A stretch of DNA of 64,000 bases from Halobaculum halobium (GTDB lineage Archaea; Halobacteriota; Halobacteria; Halobacteriales; Haloferacaceae), in NCBI RefSeq assembly GCF_030127145.1, contig NZ_CP126159.1, positions 248,001 to 312,000 of the forward strand. The letters are read 5' to 3'. A program made the position numbers and the translations under genes. The notes under the pieces are model-generated. The model ran no database searches, had not been told where the DNA came from, and saw only the letters and a list, made by a program, of their open reading frames with translations. Positions 50,745-59,650 of the stretch are shown in pieces; positions within the stretch are counted from its first letter, which is position 1; each line of letters begins with the position of its first letter.

Positions 50745-51521
50745 ATGTACGACTGCGATGCGATCGCCGCCGAGCTCAACGCCGCGGACGCAGACCCCAG
50801 GCTCGCCCCGGCGCACGTGCGGTGTCTCCCGAGCTCGGATGGCATGAGTGCCGTCCTCCTCATGGGTGTCGTCCACGATCACCCCGCAAGCGTGTTCCGG
50901 GTGTCATACCTCCTCGAGGCGTTCCCGCCGGACGTCCTCGCGGTCGAACTCCCGCCGCTGTCGGTGCCGTTGTTCCACCGCTACGCCCGCGACACACACA
51001 CGCCGCCGCGCCTCGGCGGCGAGATGAGCGCGGCAATTCGGGCCGCTGGTGACGCGCGCGTGGTCGGCGTCGACGCCCCGACCCGGCGGTACGTCCGCGC
51101 GCTGGTCGAGCGCCTCCGCGACGACCCGGATGCGCGGTCGATCGCGCGGACCGTTTTCGCGGATCTCGGTCGCGGACTCGTACAGGCAGGGGCGTGTCGG
51201 ATCGGCGCCGTCGTCGCCGCAGTCACCCCCTACACGCCTCGGGTCTACACACATATCGCCTACGAGGCGACGCTCCTCGACGACCCCGACACGCAGGCCG
51301 ACCACGAGTCGACCCACCTCGCACAGCACCGCGCGTTCGTGGGCGCGGTCGATCCCCCGCCAGAAACCGCGCTTGTCGACGACACGCGCGAGGAGGTGAT
51401 GGCCGCCCGCGTCGCCACGCTTCGACAATCTGGGGATGTCGCAGTCATCGTCGGGATGAGTCACCTCGACGGGCTCGAACGGCGCCTCAAGCGAGGCGAC
51501 CCGGCCCCCAATAAACGGTAG
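50745..51521 (+). CDS. TraB/GumN-type family protein
   Basis: 258 residues. VLLMGVVHDHPASVFRVSYL (about 38-57) has the GxxH...E-like start, LAVELPPLSVPLF the second strand and, near the end, VAVIVGMSHLDGLERRL, the closing histidine motif. TraB-fold proteins are suspected metalloproteases or pheromone-processing regulators; the function in archaea is unknown. No membrane segment is clear, though the central GAVVAAVTPYTPRVYT stretch is mildly hydrophobic. Isolated, same strand as the next hypothetical gene. Confidence 0.75.
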   Translation: MYDCDAIAAELNAADADPRLAPAHVRCLPSSDGMSAVLLMGVVHDHPASVFRVSYLLEAFPPDVLAVELPPLSVPLFHRYARDTHTPPRLGGEMSAAIRAAGDARVVGVDAPTRRYVRALVERLRDDPDARSIARTVFADLGRGLVQAGACRIGAVVAAVTPYTPRVYTHIAYEATLLDDPDTQADHESTHLAQHRAFVGAVDPPPETALVDDTREEVMAARVATLRQSGDVAVIVGMSHLDGLERRLKRGDPAPNKR

Positions 51522-51658
51522 CACAGTCAATGGCCCGCGGCTATGTGGTGAGCGATCGATCCTTTGGTCGACATGTCGACCAGTAACTGGTGGCACGGAC
51601 GCGGTCGGCGGCACCACTCCGGGGGGCCACACCAGCAACACACCGGAAGCCCACACCG

Positions 51659-51985
51659 ATGACCACGCAACACGGGAATACCGACGGATGGAAACGACTG
51701 GTGACGACCAACGGGCTCCCGATCGGGTGGGCCCGCCGGGGCAGCGACGACGAGTGGTACGTCAGGCCGAAGCCTGGACTGTTGCGGGGATGCGACTCGT
51801 GGATTGCCCCTTCGTGGCGCGATCGGGGACGGCTCACGATCGACCCGTCTGTGATCGTCGGGGAGGGTGAGGGAACTGTCGTGCTCGCAACCGGCTCGGA
51901 GCCGGAATCGCTGCTCGGAGGTGATACGGACGATGACGACTCTGTCGACGATACGACTGAGCGACCGCCGGATATTCAGCCCTGA
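51659..51985 (+). CDS. Hypothetical acidic protein (108 aa)
   Basis: From ATG 51659. The first 80 residues contain WKRLVTTNGLPIGWARRGSD and WYVRPKPGLLRGCDSWIAP, Trp/Arg-rich and possibly a small folded domain; the tail is strongly acidic (TDDDDSVDDTTE). I do not recognise a family. Composition is haloarchaeal and the ATG has a short upstream gap from the TraB-like gene, so it is probably real. Confidence 0.55.
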   Translation: MTTQHGNTDGWKRLVTTNGLPIGWARRGSDDEWYVRPKPGLLRGCDSWIAPSWRDRGRLTIDPSVIVGEGEGTVVLATGSEPESLLGGDTDDDDSVDDTTERPPDIQP

Positions 51986-52083
51986 CCTGTCGGCAGAACC
52001 GCCTGGGATCGTACGGTTCGGCGTGGCAAAGAAGTCGGCGGCGTTCGTTGATCCGGCCGTTCAGCGGTTCTCGATGCCGGATT

Positions 52084-52326
52084 CTAGAGGTTCTTTTTGA
52101 GCCTGACCTCGTCGGACCCGATATCGTCGACCCTGGAGGTGCGGAGTTCGTACGTCTCCTCGCCTTCCTCGGCCCAACCGAGGCGTCGTCGAACGCTCTG
52201 TGAGAGACCCATCGACGGTTTCACGTGCGCCATCGACCCGGACGTCTGATCGATCGTGCCGATCTCGTCGCCGTCGGCAGTTACCACGCGCTTCCCCTCG
52301 TCTTCGGCCCTGAAGTTTCGTGTCAT
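52084..52326 (-). CDS. PRC-barrel-like domain protein
   Basis: 80 residues from ATG 52326. Starts with TRNFRAEDEGKRVVTADGDEIGTIDQ, the PRC-barrel entry pattern, then a strand-rich central part and YELRTSRVDDIGSDEVRLKKNL. Small single-domain PRC proteins are common in haloarchaea; some are linked to division or RNA processing. The earlier in-frame starts give a basic lead absent from relatives. Confidence 0.75.
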   Translation of the reverse strand: MTRNFRAEDEGKRVVTADGDEIGTIDQTSGSMAHVKPSMGLSQSVRRRLGWAEEGEETYELRTSRVDDIGSDEVRLKKNL

Positions 52327-52610
52327 GTGTGCTGATACTCGTTGGGTTCTCCGTTCGATCCCACGTCGCAGGACGCCGGCAGCCGGGTTCGATGTTCGAC
52401 CGACCGACATCCTAATTGTCACCGTCCTTGAATATGAACGCTGACCATCGGAGTCGAACGCGTTCAAGTCGGGGCGGACTTCCGGCGTGCTCCCGGCACG
52501 TTGAGATCGTACAGATCAGTTATGTCTCTCCTCGTAGCGCTATCATGTCCGGTTCGTAGCCGTCGCTACCAGGGTCTTTCACCGGTGACAGCGAACGCTC
52601 AGCCGCACGA

Positions 52611-53279
52611 ATGAGTGTCCACGCGACGGTCGCGGTGGCGCCGCGCCAGTTCGTCCTCGGTCGAACGCTGACCGTCGCGGGCGACGCCCGGATCGAGATC
52701 GAATCACTGGTTCCGATCGAGACCCGGATCGCACCGTACCTCACAGTCGTCGCTTCCGACCCGAGAACGGTGTGTGATCTCGTCGCCGCGGAGCCGGCCG
52801 TCGAGCGCGCCGAACCGGTCCACCGAAGCGACGACGAGTGGGTGCTGTGCGTCCACTGGGGCGACCAACAGCCTCCCCTACTCGCGGCGCTGGCCGACGC
52901 CGGTGCCGCCTGCGTTGAGGCCGTCGCAACGAACGGGACGTGGCACCTCACACTCCGTTTTCACAGCCACGAGCGGCTCGCGGACTGCTATCACCGCTGC
53001 GTGGAGCAGGGAGTCCGGCTGACCGTCAAGCGGGTCCACGACGCCAGCGGTGGCCGCTCGTCCTCACGCGCGTCGGGGGCGTTGGCACTCACGAGCGCGC
53101 AACGAGAGGCGCTCGCGACCGCATACGAGACGGGCTACTTCGCGGTGCCCCGGGAGGTGACGCTCGCCGAGGTCGCCGACCGGCTCGAGATATCGGACAC
53201 CGCAACGTCACAGCGGCTTCGACGGGGGATGCAGCGGGTGTTGGCCGAGACCTTCTCCGCTACTTCGGTCGAACGCTGA
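52611..53279 (+). CDS. HTH-10 family (bacterio-opsin activator-like) transcriptional regulator
   Basis: 222 residues. N-terminal sensory domain (about 1-150) of mixed strands, then LTSAQREALATAYETGYFAVPREVTLAEVADRLEISDTATSQRLRRGMQRVL, the HTH-10 module. Second Bat-like regulator in the window (see 41811). Target is unknown; the neighbouring DUF2267 gene is convergent. Confidence 0.9.
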   Translation: MSVHATVAVAPRQFVLGRTLTVAGDARIEIESLVPIETRIAPYLTVVASDPRTVCDLVAAEPAVERAEPVHRSDDEWVLCVHWGDQQPPLLAALADAGAACVEAVATNGTWHLTLRFHSHERLADCYHRCVEQGVRLTVKRVHDASGGRSSSRASGALALTSAQREALATAYETGYFAVPREVTLAEVADRLEISDTATSQRLRRGMQRVLAETFSATSVER

Positions 53280-53340
53280 CCGCGGGTGCGTGGGCCCGGA
53301 GTGTGCTCTCGGGTTCGAGGTCGAGCTGACGGTTCCGTGG

Positions 53341-53751
53341 TCAGCGTTCCTGGTCGACTACCTCGAACAGCTCGTCCCAACCATCGTCCGCCGGTAATTG
53401 ATCGCGTATCTGGCGGATCTCGTTGGGTGAGACCACTTCAGTTACCACATCGAGGACGACGCGGGCGTGATACGCGGCATCGGCTCGGTCGTCGCGGTCC
53501 GTCATCCCCTCGCGTTCCCACACGCGGGTGATGAATTCGGACCAGTCGAACCGCTGGCCGTGGTCGGCGACGGCGTCCGTCAGGTAGTAATCGATCTCCA
53601 TCGGGAGCGACCCGGCAAGGTCGTTCGCCTCTCCCTCCTGGACGCGTTCGCCGAGCGTCGTCAGGGTGGCGCGGATCGCGCGGACCGCCTCCCCGGTTCC
53701 CGGAAGCGACAGTCGATGCTGGACCTGCCCAGTGAACTCGTCGAAGTTCAT
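53341..53751 (-). CDS. DUF2267 domain protein
   Basis: 136 residues. Starts MNFDEFTGQVQHRLSLPGTGEAVRAI and continues TLTTLGERVQEGEANDLAGSLPMEIDYYL, the typical all-helical DUF2267 pattern. Family function unknown; some members relate to stress. No neighbour gives a clue. Confidence 0.85.
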   Translation of the reverse strand: MNFDEFTGQVQHRLSLPGTGEAVRAIRATLTTLGERVQEGEANDLAGSLPMEIDYYLTDAVADHGQRFDWSEFITRVWEREGMTDRDDRADAAYHARVVLDVVTEVVSPNEIRQIRDQLPADDGWDELFEVVDQER

Positions 53752-53979
53752 ACACTGACATGTCGTCCTCCAGTGGCATGAGTGACGACGCCGCTTCCCA
53801 CACTGTGATGAGGCGGTAGAACCGCGGGGTCTCGACGGCCAGCTGAACTGCCCCCCACTCGGATCGCTCGGCCCCCATTTATCGCGGTCGTCCCGTTACG
53901 AATGGCGGCGTTCGACGTGGACCGCTACGGCGGTGATTTAATGCTGACAGTTATGAGCCTCGTTGGCGAACTGTGAGGT

Positions 53980-54447
53980 ATGGTACTCGATGTCGAGACG
54001 CCCGCTCAGCCCGATCTGACGAATCGCCCAATCCCAAGTGTCGTCGACGTCGACGAGGCGGTCGACTCGGACAGCGATCTCCGTCGCGAGGAACTGGAAG
54101 CGGCCCTCGCAGATGGGGCGTGGGCGGAAGGGTTCCGAGAGTGGGGAGAATATACGGATCTGATTGAAGCGGAGGTACAAGCGCTCGCCGACGCGGAGGT
54201 GTTCGGTGAGTTGGACTTCTTCTGGGACCCGACCGAACAACGGATCCGGCACGAACTGCCGGCGATAACCGACCTTGACGGGATCGATCCGGACCTCGAG
54301 AGTCGAGCGGCGGTCGAGCTCTCGGAGTTGTGCCAGACCGTGATCGAGACGGTCGAACACGGATACCTCGACTGGGGCTCCGATGGCGGCGCCGACGAGT
54401 CGTGGACGGCCGAGACGTTCGAAGGAGACGGGCCTCCTGAACCGTGA
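53980..54447 (+). CDS. Hypothetical acidic protein (155 aa), haloarchaeal type
   Basis: Highly acidic helical protein: EALADGAWAEGFREWGEY (about 40-57), LADAEVFGELDFFWDPTEQRIRHELP and a central ELSELCQTVIETVEHGYLDW. I do not recognise a known domain, but the composition and codon use are those of an expressed haloarchaeal gene. Preceded by a short upstream region that could hold a promoter. Confidence 0.65.
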   Translation: MVLDVETPAQPDLTNRPIPSVVDVDEAVDSDSDLRREELEAALADGAWAEGFREWGEYTDLIEAEVQALADAEVFGELDFFWDPTEQRIRHELPAITDLDGIDPDLESRAAVELSELCQTVIETVEHGYLDWGSDGGADESWTAETFEGDGPPEP

Positions 54448-54536
54448 CGCCCGGTTCTCGGCGGAGTGTACCCCGGTTTCCACCGCGTTGGGGTCGAGAA
54501 CGGGTATTAACTGCTGTTCGGTCTAGACTCTATGCG

Positions 54537-54680
54537 ATGGCCACAACCATCGAACTCAACGACGACCTCACCGAACGGATCGAGGGCCATTTGGAGGAAG
54601 ACGAGACCGTCGAGGAGTTCCTCCAAGAACTGCTCTCGATATACGAACAGGAGGGGCGATTCCTCCATGAAGGAGTGTAA
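54537..54680 (+). CDS. DUF7557-like small helical protein (47 aa)
   Basis: ATTIELNDDLTERIEGHLEED starts the protein, with TVEEFLQELLSIYEQEGRF following. This is the small acidic all-helical type often called DUF7557 in haloarchaea, similar in form to antitoxin DNA-binding helices. No toxin gene is adjacent. Start chosen at the second ATG. Confidence 0.7.
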   Translation: MATTIELNDDLTERIEGHLEEDETVEEFLQELLSIYEQEGRFLHEGV

Positions 54681-55055
54681 AACAGACGCGCACGGGGGCG
54701 TGCGTCCGACCAACCACAGCGTCGGGCGTTCAAGCACGTCCCGTCGCCCGTTATTGCGGCTGGGGGGTGGGTTCGAGCAAACGCGAGTACTATACGGGCA
54801 CGAGAACGGCCACGGAACCATTCGAACGCTGAGCGATAATTCCACAAACACCTTCCCCCGAACACCGATACAGTACGCTATCGAAATGATCGTACAGTCT
54901 CCCAATGCTCACAGCAGGACTCGTCCGCAAGTGGCGGCTCCCGGAACTGCAACCGTCGTTGTATCGGACACGAACGTGTGTCGGTTCGGGGCAGACGTCG
55001 CACCCGCCGCGTTCGCACGTCGTGTCTCCTCTCGTCGATCGGCGGTGAATCCGGC
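54681..55055. other. Intergenic stretch before the oxidoreductase gene
   Basis: Contains only overlapping short frames of unlikely composition. The Arg/Ser-rich frame starting at 54978 merely extends the oxidoreductase upstream and is not used here. No repeat or RNA gene was recognised. Confidence 0.5.
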
Positions 55056-56054
55056 GTGACGCCGTCGGCGCAGTCGATCACGTTCGGCGTACTCGGCACC
55101 GCGGAGATCGCCCGAACGGCGGTGATTCCGGGGATACGGGCCAGCAATCACACCGTCGAGGCAGTCGCCTCCCGCGACGGCGAGCGCGCACGAGCGTTCG
55201 CGGAGGCGGAGTCGATCCCGCGGAGCTACGGATCGTACGTCGACCTGCTATCAGACGAGGCTATCGACGCCGTGTATGTCCCGTTGCCCAACGGGCTCCA
55301 CGCCGAGTGGACGACGCGCGCGGCCGACGCCGGGCTCGACGTGCTCTGTGAGAAACCGCTCGCAGTCGATGCGGCAGAGGCACGCGCCGTCCTTGACCAC
55401 TGTCGCGACCAAGGTGTCACTCTCATGGAGGGCTACATGTATCGATATCACCCACGGACCGAACGGGTTCTGGCCCTCGCCGCTGAGGAACTCGCGGACG
55501 TTCGAACGGTGACCTCGACGTTCCGGTTCCCGCTGTACGACCGTCCGGGCGACGTCCGACTGCGACCGGACCTCGCCGGCGGGTCGCTCATGGACGTCGG
55601 GTGCTACCCGGTCTCGCTCGCGAGGGCGGTGCTCGGCGACCCCGACCGCGTGTACGCGCACAGCAACGACACCCGAGACGCCGGCGTCGACACGGAGCTC
55701 GCGGGGGTGCTGGAGTACGAAGACGGCCGATCGGCGCGCGTCGCCTCCGGGTTCGACACGCAGCTGGTCCAGCAGTACCGGATCGACGCGAGAAACGGCT
55801 GGATCGCGGTCGAACAGGCGTTCGACGCGCCCGATGACGAACCGGTATCGATCGAGTACGAGATCGACGGCAGACACGGCGTCGAGACGTTCGACCCGGT
55901 CGACCAGTACCGCCTCGAGGTGGAGCACTTCGCAGACTGCGTCGCCACCGACGGATCGCCGCGGACCGACGGCGAAGCAGCGATCGCGACGATGCGAGTG
56001 CTCGACGCACTGTCCGACAGCGCGGCCGAAGGCTGTGCGGTCGACGTCGAGTGA
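55056..56054 (+). CDS. Gfo/Idh/MocA-family NAD(P)-dependent oxidoreductase
   Basis: 332 residues from GTG 55056. N-terminal Rossmann fold starts TFGVLGTAEIARTAVIPGI (dinucleotide-binding GxxxxA type), followed by LCEKPLAVDAAEARAVLDH (the EKP motif, about 97-115) and MEGYMYRYHPRTERV with a conserved Tyr/His catalytic pair. The C-terminal domain is an alpha/beta substrate domain. Members oxidise sugars or inositol derivatives. Related to glucose-fructose oxidoreductase or xylose dehydrogenase families (the haloarchaeal D-xylose dehydrogenase is of this type). Isolated gene. Confidence 0.9.
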   Translation: MTPSAQSITFGVLGTAEIARTAVIPGIRASNHTVEAVASRDGERARAFAEAESIPRSYGSYVDLLSDEAIDAVYVPLPNGLHAEWTTRAADAGLDVLCEKPLAVDAAEARAVLDHCRDQGVTLMEGYMYRYHPRTERVLALAAEELADVRTVTSTFRFPLYDRPGDVRLRPDLAGGSLMDVGCYPVSLARAVLGDPDRVYAHSNDTRDAGVDTELAGVLEYEDGRSARVASGFDTQLVQQYRIDARNGWIAVEQAFDAPDDEPVSIEYEIDGRHGVETFDPVDQYRLEVEHFADCVATDGSPRTDGEAAIATMRVLDALSDSAAEGCAVDVE

Positions 56055-56208
56055 GTGGACCCGTCCGGCAGTGCTCGGTGTTTCTGCCCAATACTCAGAG
56101 CGTCCCTCCCATGGAATCGGGGAGTGAAGGACGCTCTCTGAGGTAGCGCGGCGTCTGGGTGACGACGCCACGAAAGGCTACGCGTAACTGCGCGAGGTAC
56201 CTCTCGGA

Positions 56209-57519
56209 CTATTCATCCGGTCGTCGGTAGGCAAGCCAGCCCAGCAACAGCGACATCGAGACGACGACGCTCGCGGCTCCGAACCCGGGGGCGGATCCGG
56301 CGGTCGTACCAGTCTGGACTTCGGAGACGTGCGTCTCTTCGGTGTCGGAATCAGTTAGGGTCGCGGCCGGCGTATCAGTCTGCGTCGCAGTGGCCGTCGG
56401 TGCTGGCGTCGGCGGTACGGTGGTGTTGGTCGAACCGTTCGTGGCGGTAATCGTCTCGGTGGCAGTTGCGTTGGCCGTCGTATTTCCAGTGCCGTTGGCA
56501 GCTTGAACCGTCACGTTACCGACGACCGTCGAATTAAGCTTCACGGCGTAGACACCGGGCGAGTCGAACCGGACGGTGAAGCTCACCCGCCGCTGTTCTT
56601 GCTCGGGAATCTCGACGGCTGTGTTCTCACCCATCGCTGTCCCGTTGCTGTACACGCTGGTCTCGAAGGTCCCGTCGTCGTCACCTTCGTTTTCGACGAT
56701 GCCCGACACATTGACCGGTTCACCGGGTGCGACCGACGTCCGGTTGAGCGAGGTTCCCACGATGGAGAACAGGGGTTCGGGCGGTGCGCTAGCGTCGCCG
56801 CCGCCACCGCCGCCACTGCCGCTGCTACCACCGCCGCTGTTGCCGTTGTCGTCGTTGTCGCTATCCTCGTTGCTCCTCTCGTCGGTCCCGGTATCCTCTG
56901 GGGTAGCGGTTTGTGTCGGCGTTGGGGTCTGGGTCGGCGTTGGCGTCTGGGTTGGTTCTGGAGTCTGGGTCGACGTTGGCGTCTGAGTCGGTGTCGAAGT
57001 TGCCGAGTCGGTATCGACCGCCAGCTCGACGCTGTTGAACGCCCCCGGCGAGACGCTCTCCCCGTCGCCGCCGGAGAGTTTCGTGTCGGCTTCGACGAAC
57101 GTCAGCTGCGTGGAGCCGGTGGCGTCCTCGGAGACGGTGAGCTTCAGTTCTGCGAGTACGGGATCGTTCGTTTCCTCGGGTCGGAGCTGATTGAACGCCA
57201 CCCAGCCACCGTCGTTGTTCACGTTCACAACCGGGTTCTCGAAGTCGTCGCTCCCGGAGACGCTGTCGACGGTCACGACACTGGGATCGAACGTGAGGTT
57301 CGCCTGGTAGCCACGCACCGCCGTCGCGTTGGCCCAGACATGCACAGTGACCGTGTCACCGGGAGCTGCGTCGATGGTACCGTCGGGGGACCCAGTAACC
57401 GTGTCATCGGCCGAAATTGCGTCTGCAGACACCGGGGTAACTGCGGCGACTACCATCGGAAGCGTGCCGACGACAACGATCAGGGCGGCCACGACGACGA
57501 TCCCCCCACCGTCTCTCAT
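56209..57519 (-). CDS. Cohesin-domain surface protein with PGF-CTERM anchor
   Basis: 436 residues. Order: hydrophobic signal (about 7-30); a cohesin-like domain at about 35-170 (TVTVHVWANATAVRGYQANLTFDP and AELKLTVSEDATGS, the repeated strand pattern of cohesin modules); a Thr/Pro stalk of TPTQTP repeats (about 175-205); Asp/Asn and Gly/Ser runs; a CARDB-like domain (about 248-345); a Thr/Asn-rich stretch; and a C-terminal sorting signal with PGFGAASVV, a hydrophobic span and RRPDE, the PGF-CTERM arrangement recognised by archaeosortase. Gene overlaps the dockerin-bearing phosphoesterase by 4 bp (ATGA). Probably a surface scaffold holding that enzyme. Confidence 0.8.
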   Translation of the reverse strand: MRDGGGIVVVAALIVVVGTLPMVVAAVTPVSADAISADDTVTGSPDGTIDAAPGDTVTVHVWANATAVRGYQANLTFDPSVVTVDSVSGSDDFENPVVNVNNDGGWVAFNQLRPEETNDPVLAELKLTVSEDATGSTQLTFVEADTKLSGGDGESVSPGAFNSVELAVDTDSATSTPTQTPTSTQTPEPTQTPTPTQTPTPTQTATPEDTGTDERSNEDSDNDDNGNSGGGSSGSGGGGGGDASAPPEPLFSIVGTSLNRTSVAPGEPVNVSGIVENEGDDDGTFETSVYSNGTAMGENTAVEIPEQEQRRVSFTVRFDSPGVYAVKLNSTVVGNVTVQAANGTGNTTANATATETITATNGSTNTTVPPTPAPTATATQTDTPAATLTDSDTEETHVSEVQTGTTAGSAPGFGAASVVVSMSLLLGWLAYRRPDE

Positions 57520-59336
57520 TGGCTCCCTCCTGCGAAGTTGTCGACCGCGACAGCGTCACTGATGTCGACATCACCGTCGCCGTCAACGTCCGCGGCCGTC
57601 CGGTTGATATCCACGTCCTCGCCGGCTATCGAGCGCTGGATTCGGGTCACGTCGTCATCGTCGATGTCACCGTCGCCATCGGCGTCTCCGACCGCGGCGT
57701 CCCTCGGGTCGTAGTCGACGATCAACGTCGGCGGGGTGCCGCTTCTGACGCCTTTGATATCCCAGCCGTCCGAGCCTAGCGGTCGGAACACCCAGCCCCT
57801 GTTGCGCGCGCCGTCCACCCAGGCTTGCACGCTTGTAGTCACGTCGACCGTCGTCTCGCCCGTCTCGACTGCGCCGGTCTCCGTCTCTGGCTCGGAGACG
57901 GCGTCTAACCCATCGGCCTGGATACCGCCGCCCACCGAAGCCCACGTGGACTCTGGTGTCCAACCCGTCCGTAGTCGGTGGACCGCGGCGCCGTCGCCGG
58001 CGTCTGCGGTCTGGAGCCGCAACGTGGCTTCGGTGATCGTAGCTCCGGGAGGAATTTGGCTGTCGCCGAGTCCGACGATACCATCGAACCGGAGGAGGAC
58101 CTGTGTGGCATAACCGGTCCCTTGGGGATTGTCTCCGTCGGTTGACAGGCTCTCGACTGTGCCGTAGCTCGATTCCGGGTCGGCGGCCCGTAGCATCGTG
58201 TCGGCCGCGCCTTCGTAGCCGTCTGTCCCCTGTTGGAACGTCGCGGAGGGGTCGTCCGGTTCATCCGGCTCTTCGGATGACGACCCGAACCGTGCGTCGA
58301 AGTCCAGATCGAACCCGAACTTCGAGTCGCCGTCGGTCTTTTCATCGCCTGTGCTCGGAGAGTACGTCCGCACCTGGATCCGGTCCGGCGCGTCCGACCC
58401 ACCCCCGGGTCGGAACTCGATGCGACGCATGAAGCCGTTCCCACCGTTGGGTACGCCGAACTGGTAGTTCGCGAGCAGTTCGTACACCTCCGAGTCGGCG
58501 GCATTCGTCGACACTTGGTGGACTTCGCCGTCGTCCTCGTGCCAGTGGCCACAGAGGACCATGAACACCTGCTCGTTCGGTGAGATGAGTTCCTCCCAGA
58601 GCGTCTGGCCCGTGTTGCCGATGTTGTTCGCTTCTTGGAGGTTCCGCCCGCGCCGCTTCGGCGAGTCACGGAGATACGAGTGCGTGGTGACGATCGTCGC
58701 TCGGTCCGGGTGGTCGTCGAGGACGCGTTGGGCCCACCCCAACGGGGTCGACGAGTCGTCGACCGACCCTGGCGTCTCCCATTCCAACGCAAGATGCATG
58801 AAGTCGTAGCCGCCTGCGGAGAACAACTGGTAGCTGTTGAGGTTGTCCCGGTTCTCGTCGCCGTTGGTCGGACCCGCACCGCCGAACCAGTCCCGCTGTG
58901 CGTACCGCGAGGGACCGAAGCGCTCCTTGTATCTGGCAATTCCAGAGAGGCGGTCCCACAGCTCCACGTAGTCGTGGTTACCCGTGACGGACGCGTACGG
59001 GACTACCCCATCAAGCGTGGACAAGGCGTCGTCGATGTACTGCCACTCGGCGTCATCGTCGCCGTTTTCGACCAGGTCGCCCTCGTGGCTCGCGAATACG
59101 ATGTTCTCCGCGTCGGCGTTGTCGGCGATCCATTCGGTCTGATCCTTGGCGTAGGATGTCTTGTTTTCAGCATAGTTCTGGGTATCGGGGAGCGCGACGA
59201 CTGTCCAGTAGTCGTCGGACTCCTGAGCGCTGCCCCCGACCGTCCCGAGCGTCGCAACGCCGACGCCGGCGCCGATGGTTCCCAGCAGTCGGCGCCGCGT
59301 CGTCGTGACTGCGCGTTCGGTACTGTCTCTAGGCAT
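57516..59336 (-). CDS. Tat-exported metallophosphoesterase with DNRLRE and dockerin domains
   Basis: 606 residues. Twin-arginine signal TTRRRLLGTIGAGVG (about 12-26). Calcineurin-like phosphoesterase (about 43-345): VVALPDTQNYAEN, HEGDLVENG, VTGNHDYVE (residues 118-126), TIVTTHSYLRD and VLCGHWHEDDGE supply the metal-binding His/Asp/Asn set. Then a DNRLRE-type beta domain (about 385-545) with DTMLRAADPESSYGT and RGWVFRPLGSDGWDIKG. The last ~60 residues form a type I dockerin with two calcium loops, DADGDGDIDDDDVTRI and DVDGDGDVDISDAV. The next gene encodes a cohesin, so the enzyme is probably displayed by it. Confidence 0.87.
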   Translation of the reverse strand: MPRDSTERAVTTTRRRLLGTIGAGVGVATLGTVGGSAQESDDYWTVVALPDTQNYAENKTSYAKDQTEWIADNADAENIVFASHEGDLVENGDDDAEWQYIDDALSTLDGVVPYASVTGNHDYVELWDRLSGIARYKERFGPSRYAQRDWFGGAGPTNGDENRDNLNSYQLFSAGGYDFMHLALEWETPGSVDDSSTPLGWAQRVLDDHPDRATIVTTHSYLRDSPKRRGRNLQEANNIGNTGQTLWEELISPNEQVFMVLCGHWHEDDGEVHQVSTNAADSEVYELLANYQFGVPNGGNGFMRRIEFRPGGGSDAPDRIQVRTYSPSTGDEKTDGDSKFGFDLDFDARFGSSSEEPDEPDDPSATFQQGTDGYEGAADTMLRAADPESSYGTVESLSTDGDNPQGTGYATQVLLRFDGIVGLGDSQIPPGATITEATLRLQTADAGDGAAVHRLRTGWTPESTWASVGGGIQADGLDAVSEPETETGAVETGETTVDVTTSVQAWVDGARNRGWVFRPLGSDGWDIKGVRSGTPPTLIVDYDPRDAAVGDADGDGDIDDDDVTRIQRSIAGEDVDINRTAADVDGDGDVDISDAVAVDNFAGGSQ

Positions 59337-59650
59337 CTGTACGCCCCGTTCCGAGATGGGCGGGGGGTCGACCCCTCCATCCCCCCGCCAGCCGATGGTG
59401 TTGCGGCTGCCACCAGCTGTCTGTACGTATTTGTGACAAATGCATTTGTGGTTATTCGGACATTTGCTCTTTCGTAGGGAAGCGAATAGTTATGACTCGG
59501 TTATCGCAGTATGGGCCGTCTTCTGCTGTGATTGTGCGGCAGCTACCCTGTCAGAACGGAGTTATCACCGCCCAGCTTGGACGGTTCCGCGACGCTGTAC
59601 CTCGGCCTGTCTCTCTGTACTGGGTCCATGCGCTCCGTGGAAACCTAGTT
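59337..59650. other. Intergenic stretch upstream of the phosphoesterase operon
   Basis: Contains a 14-bp palindrome ACAAATGCATTTGT at 59436-59449, about 100 nt before the phosphoesterase ATG, which could be a regulator site. No gene is supported. Confidence 0.5.
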
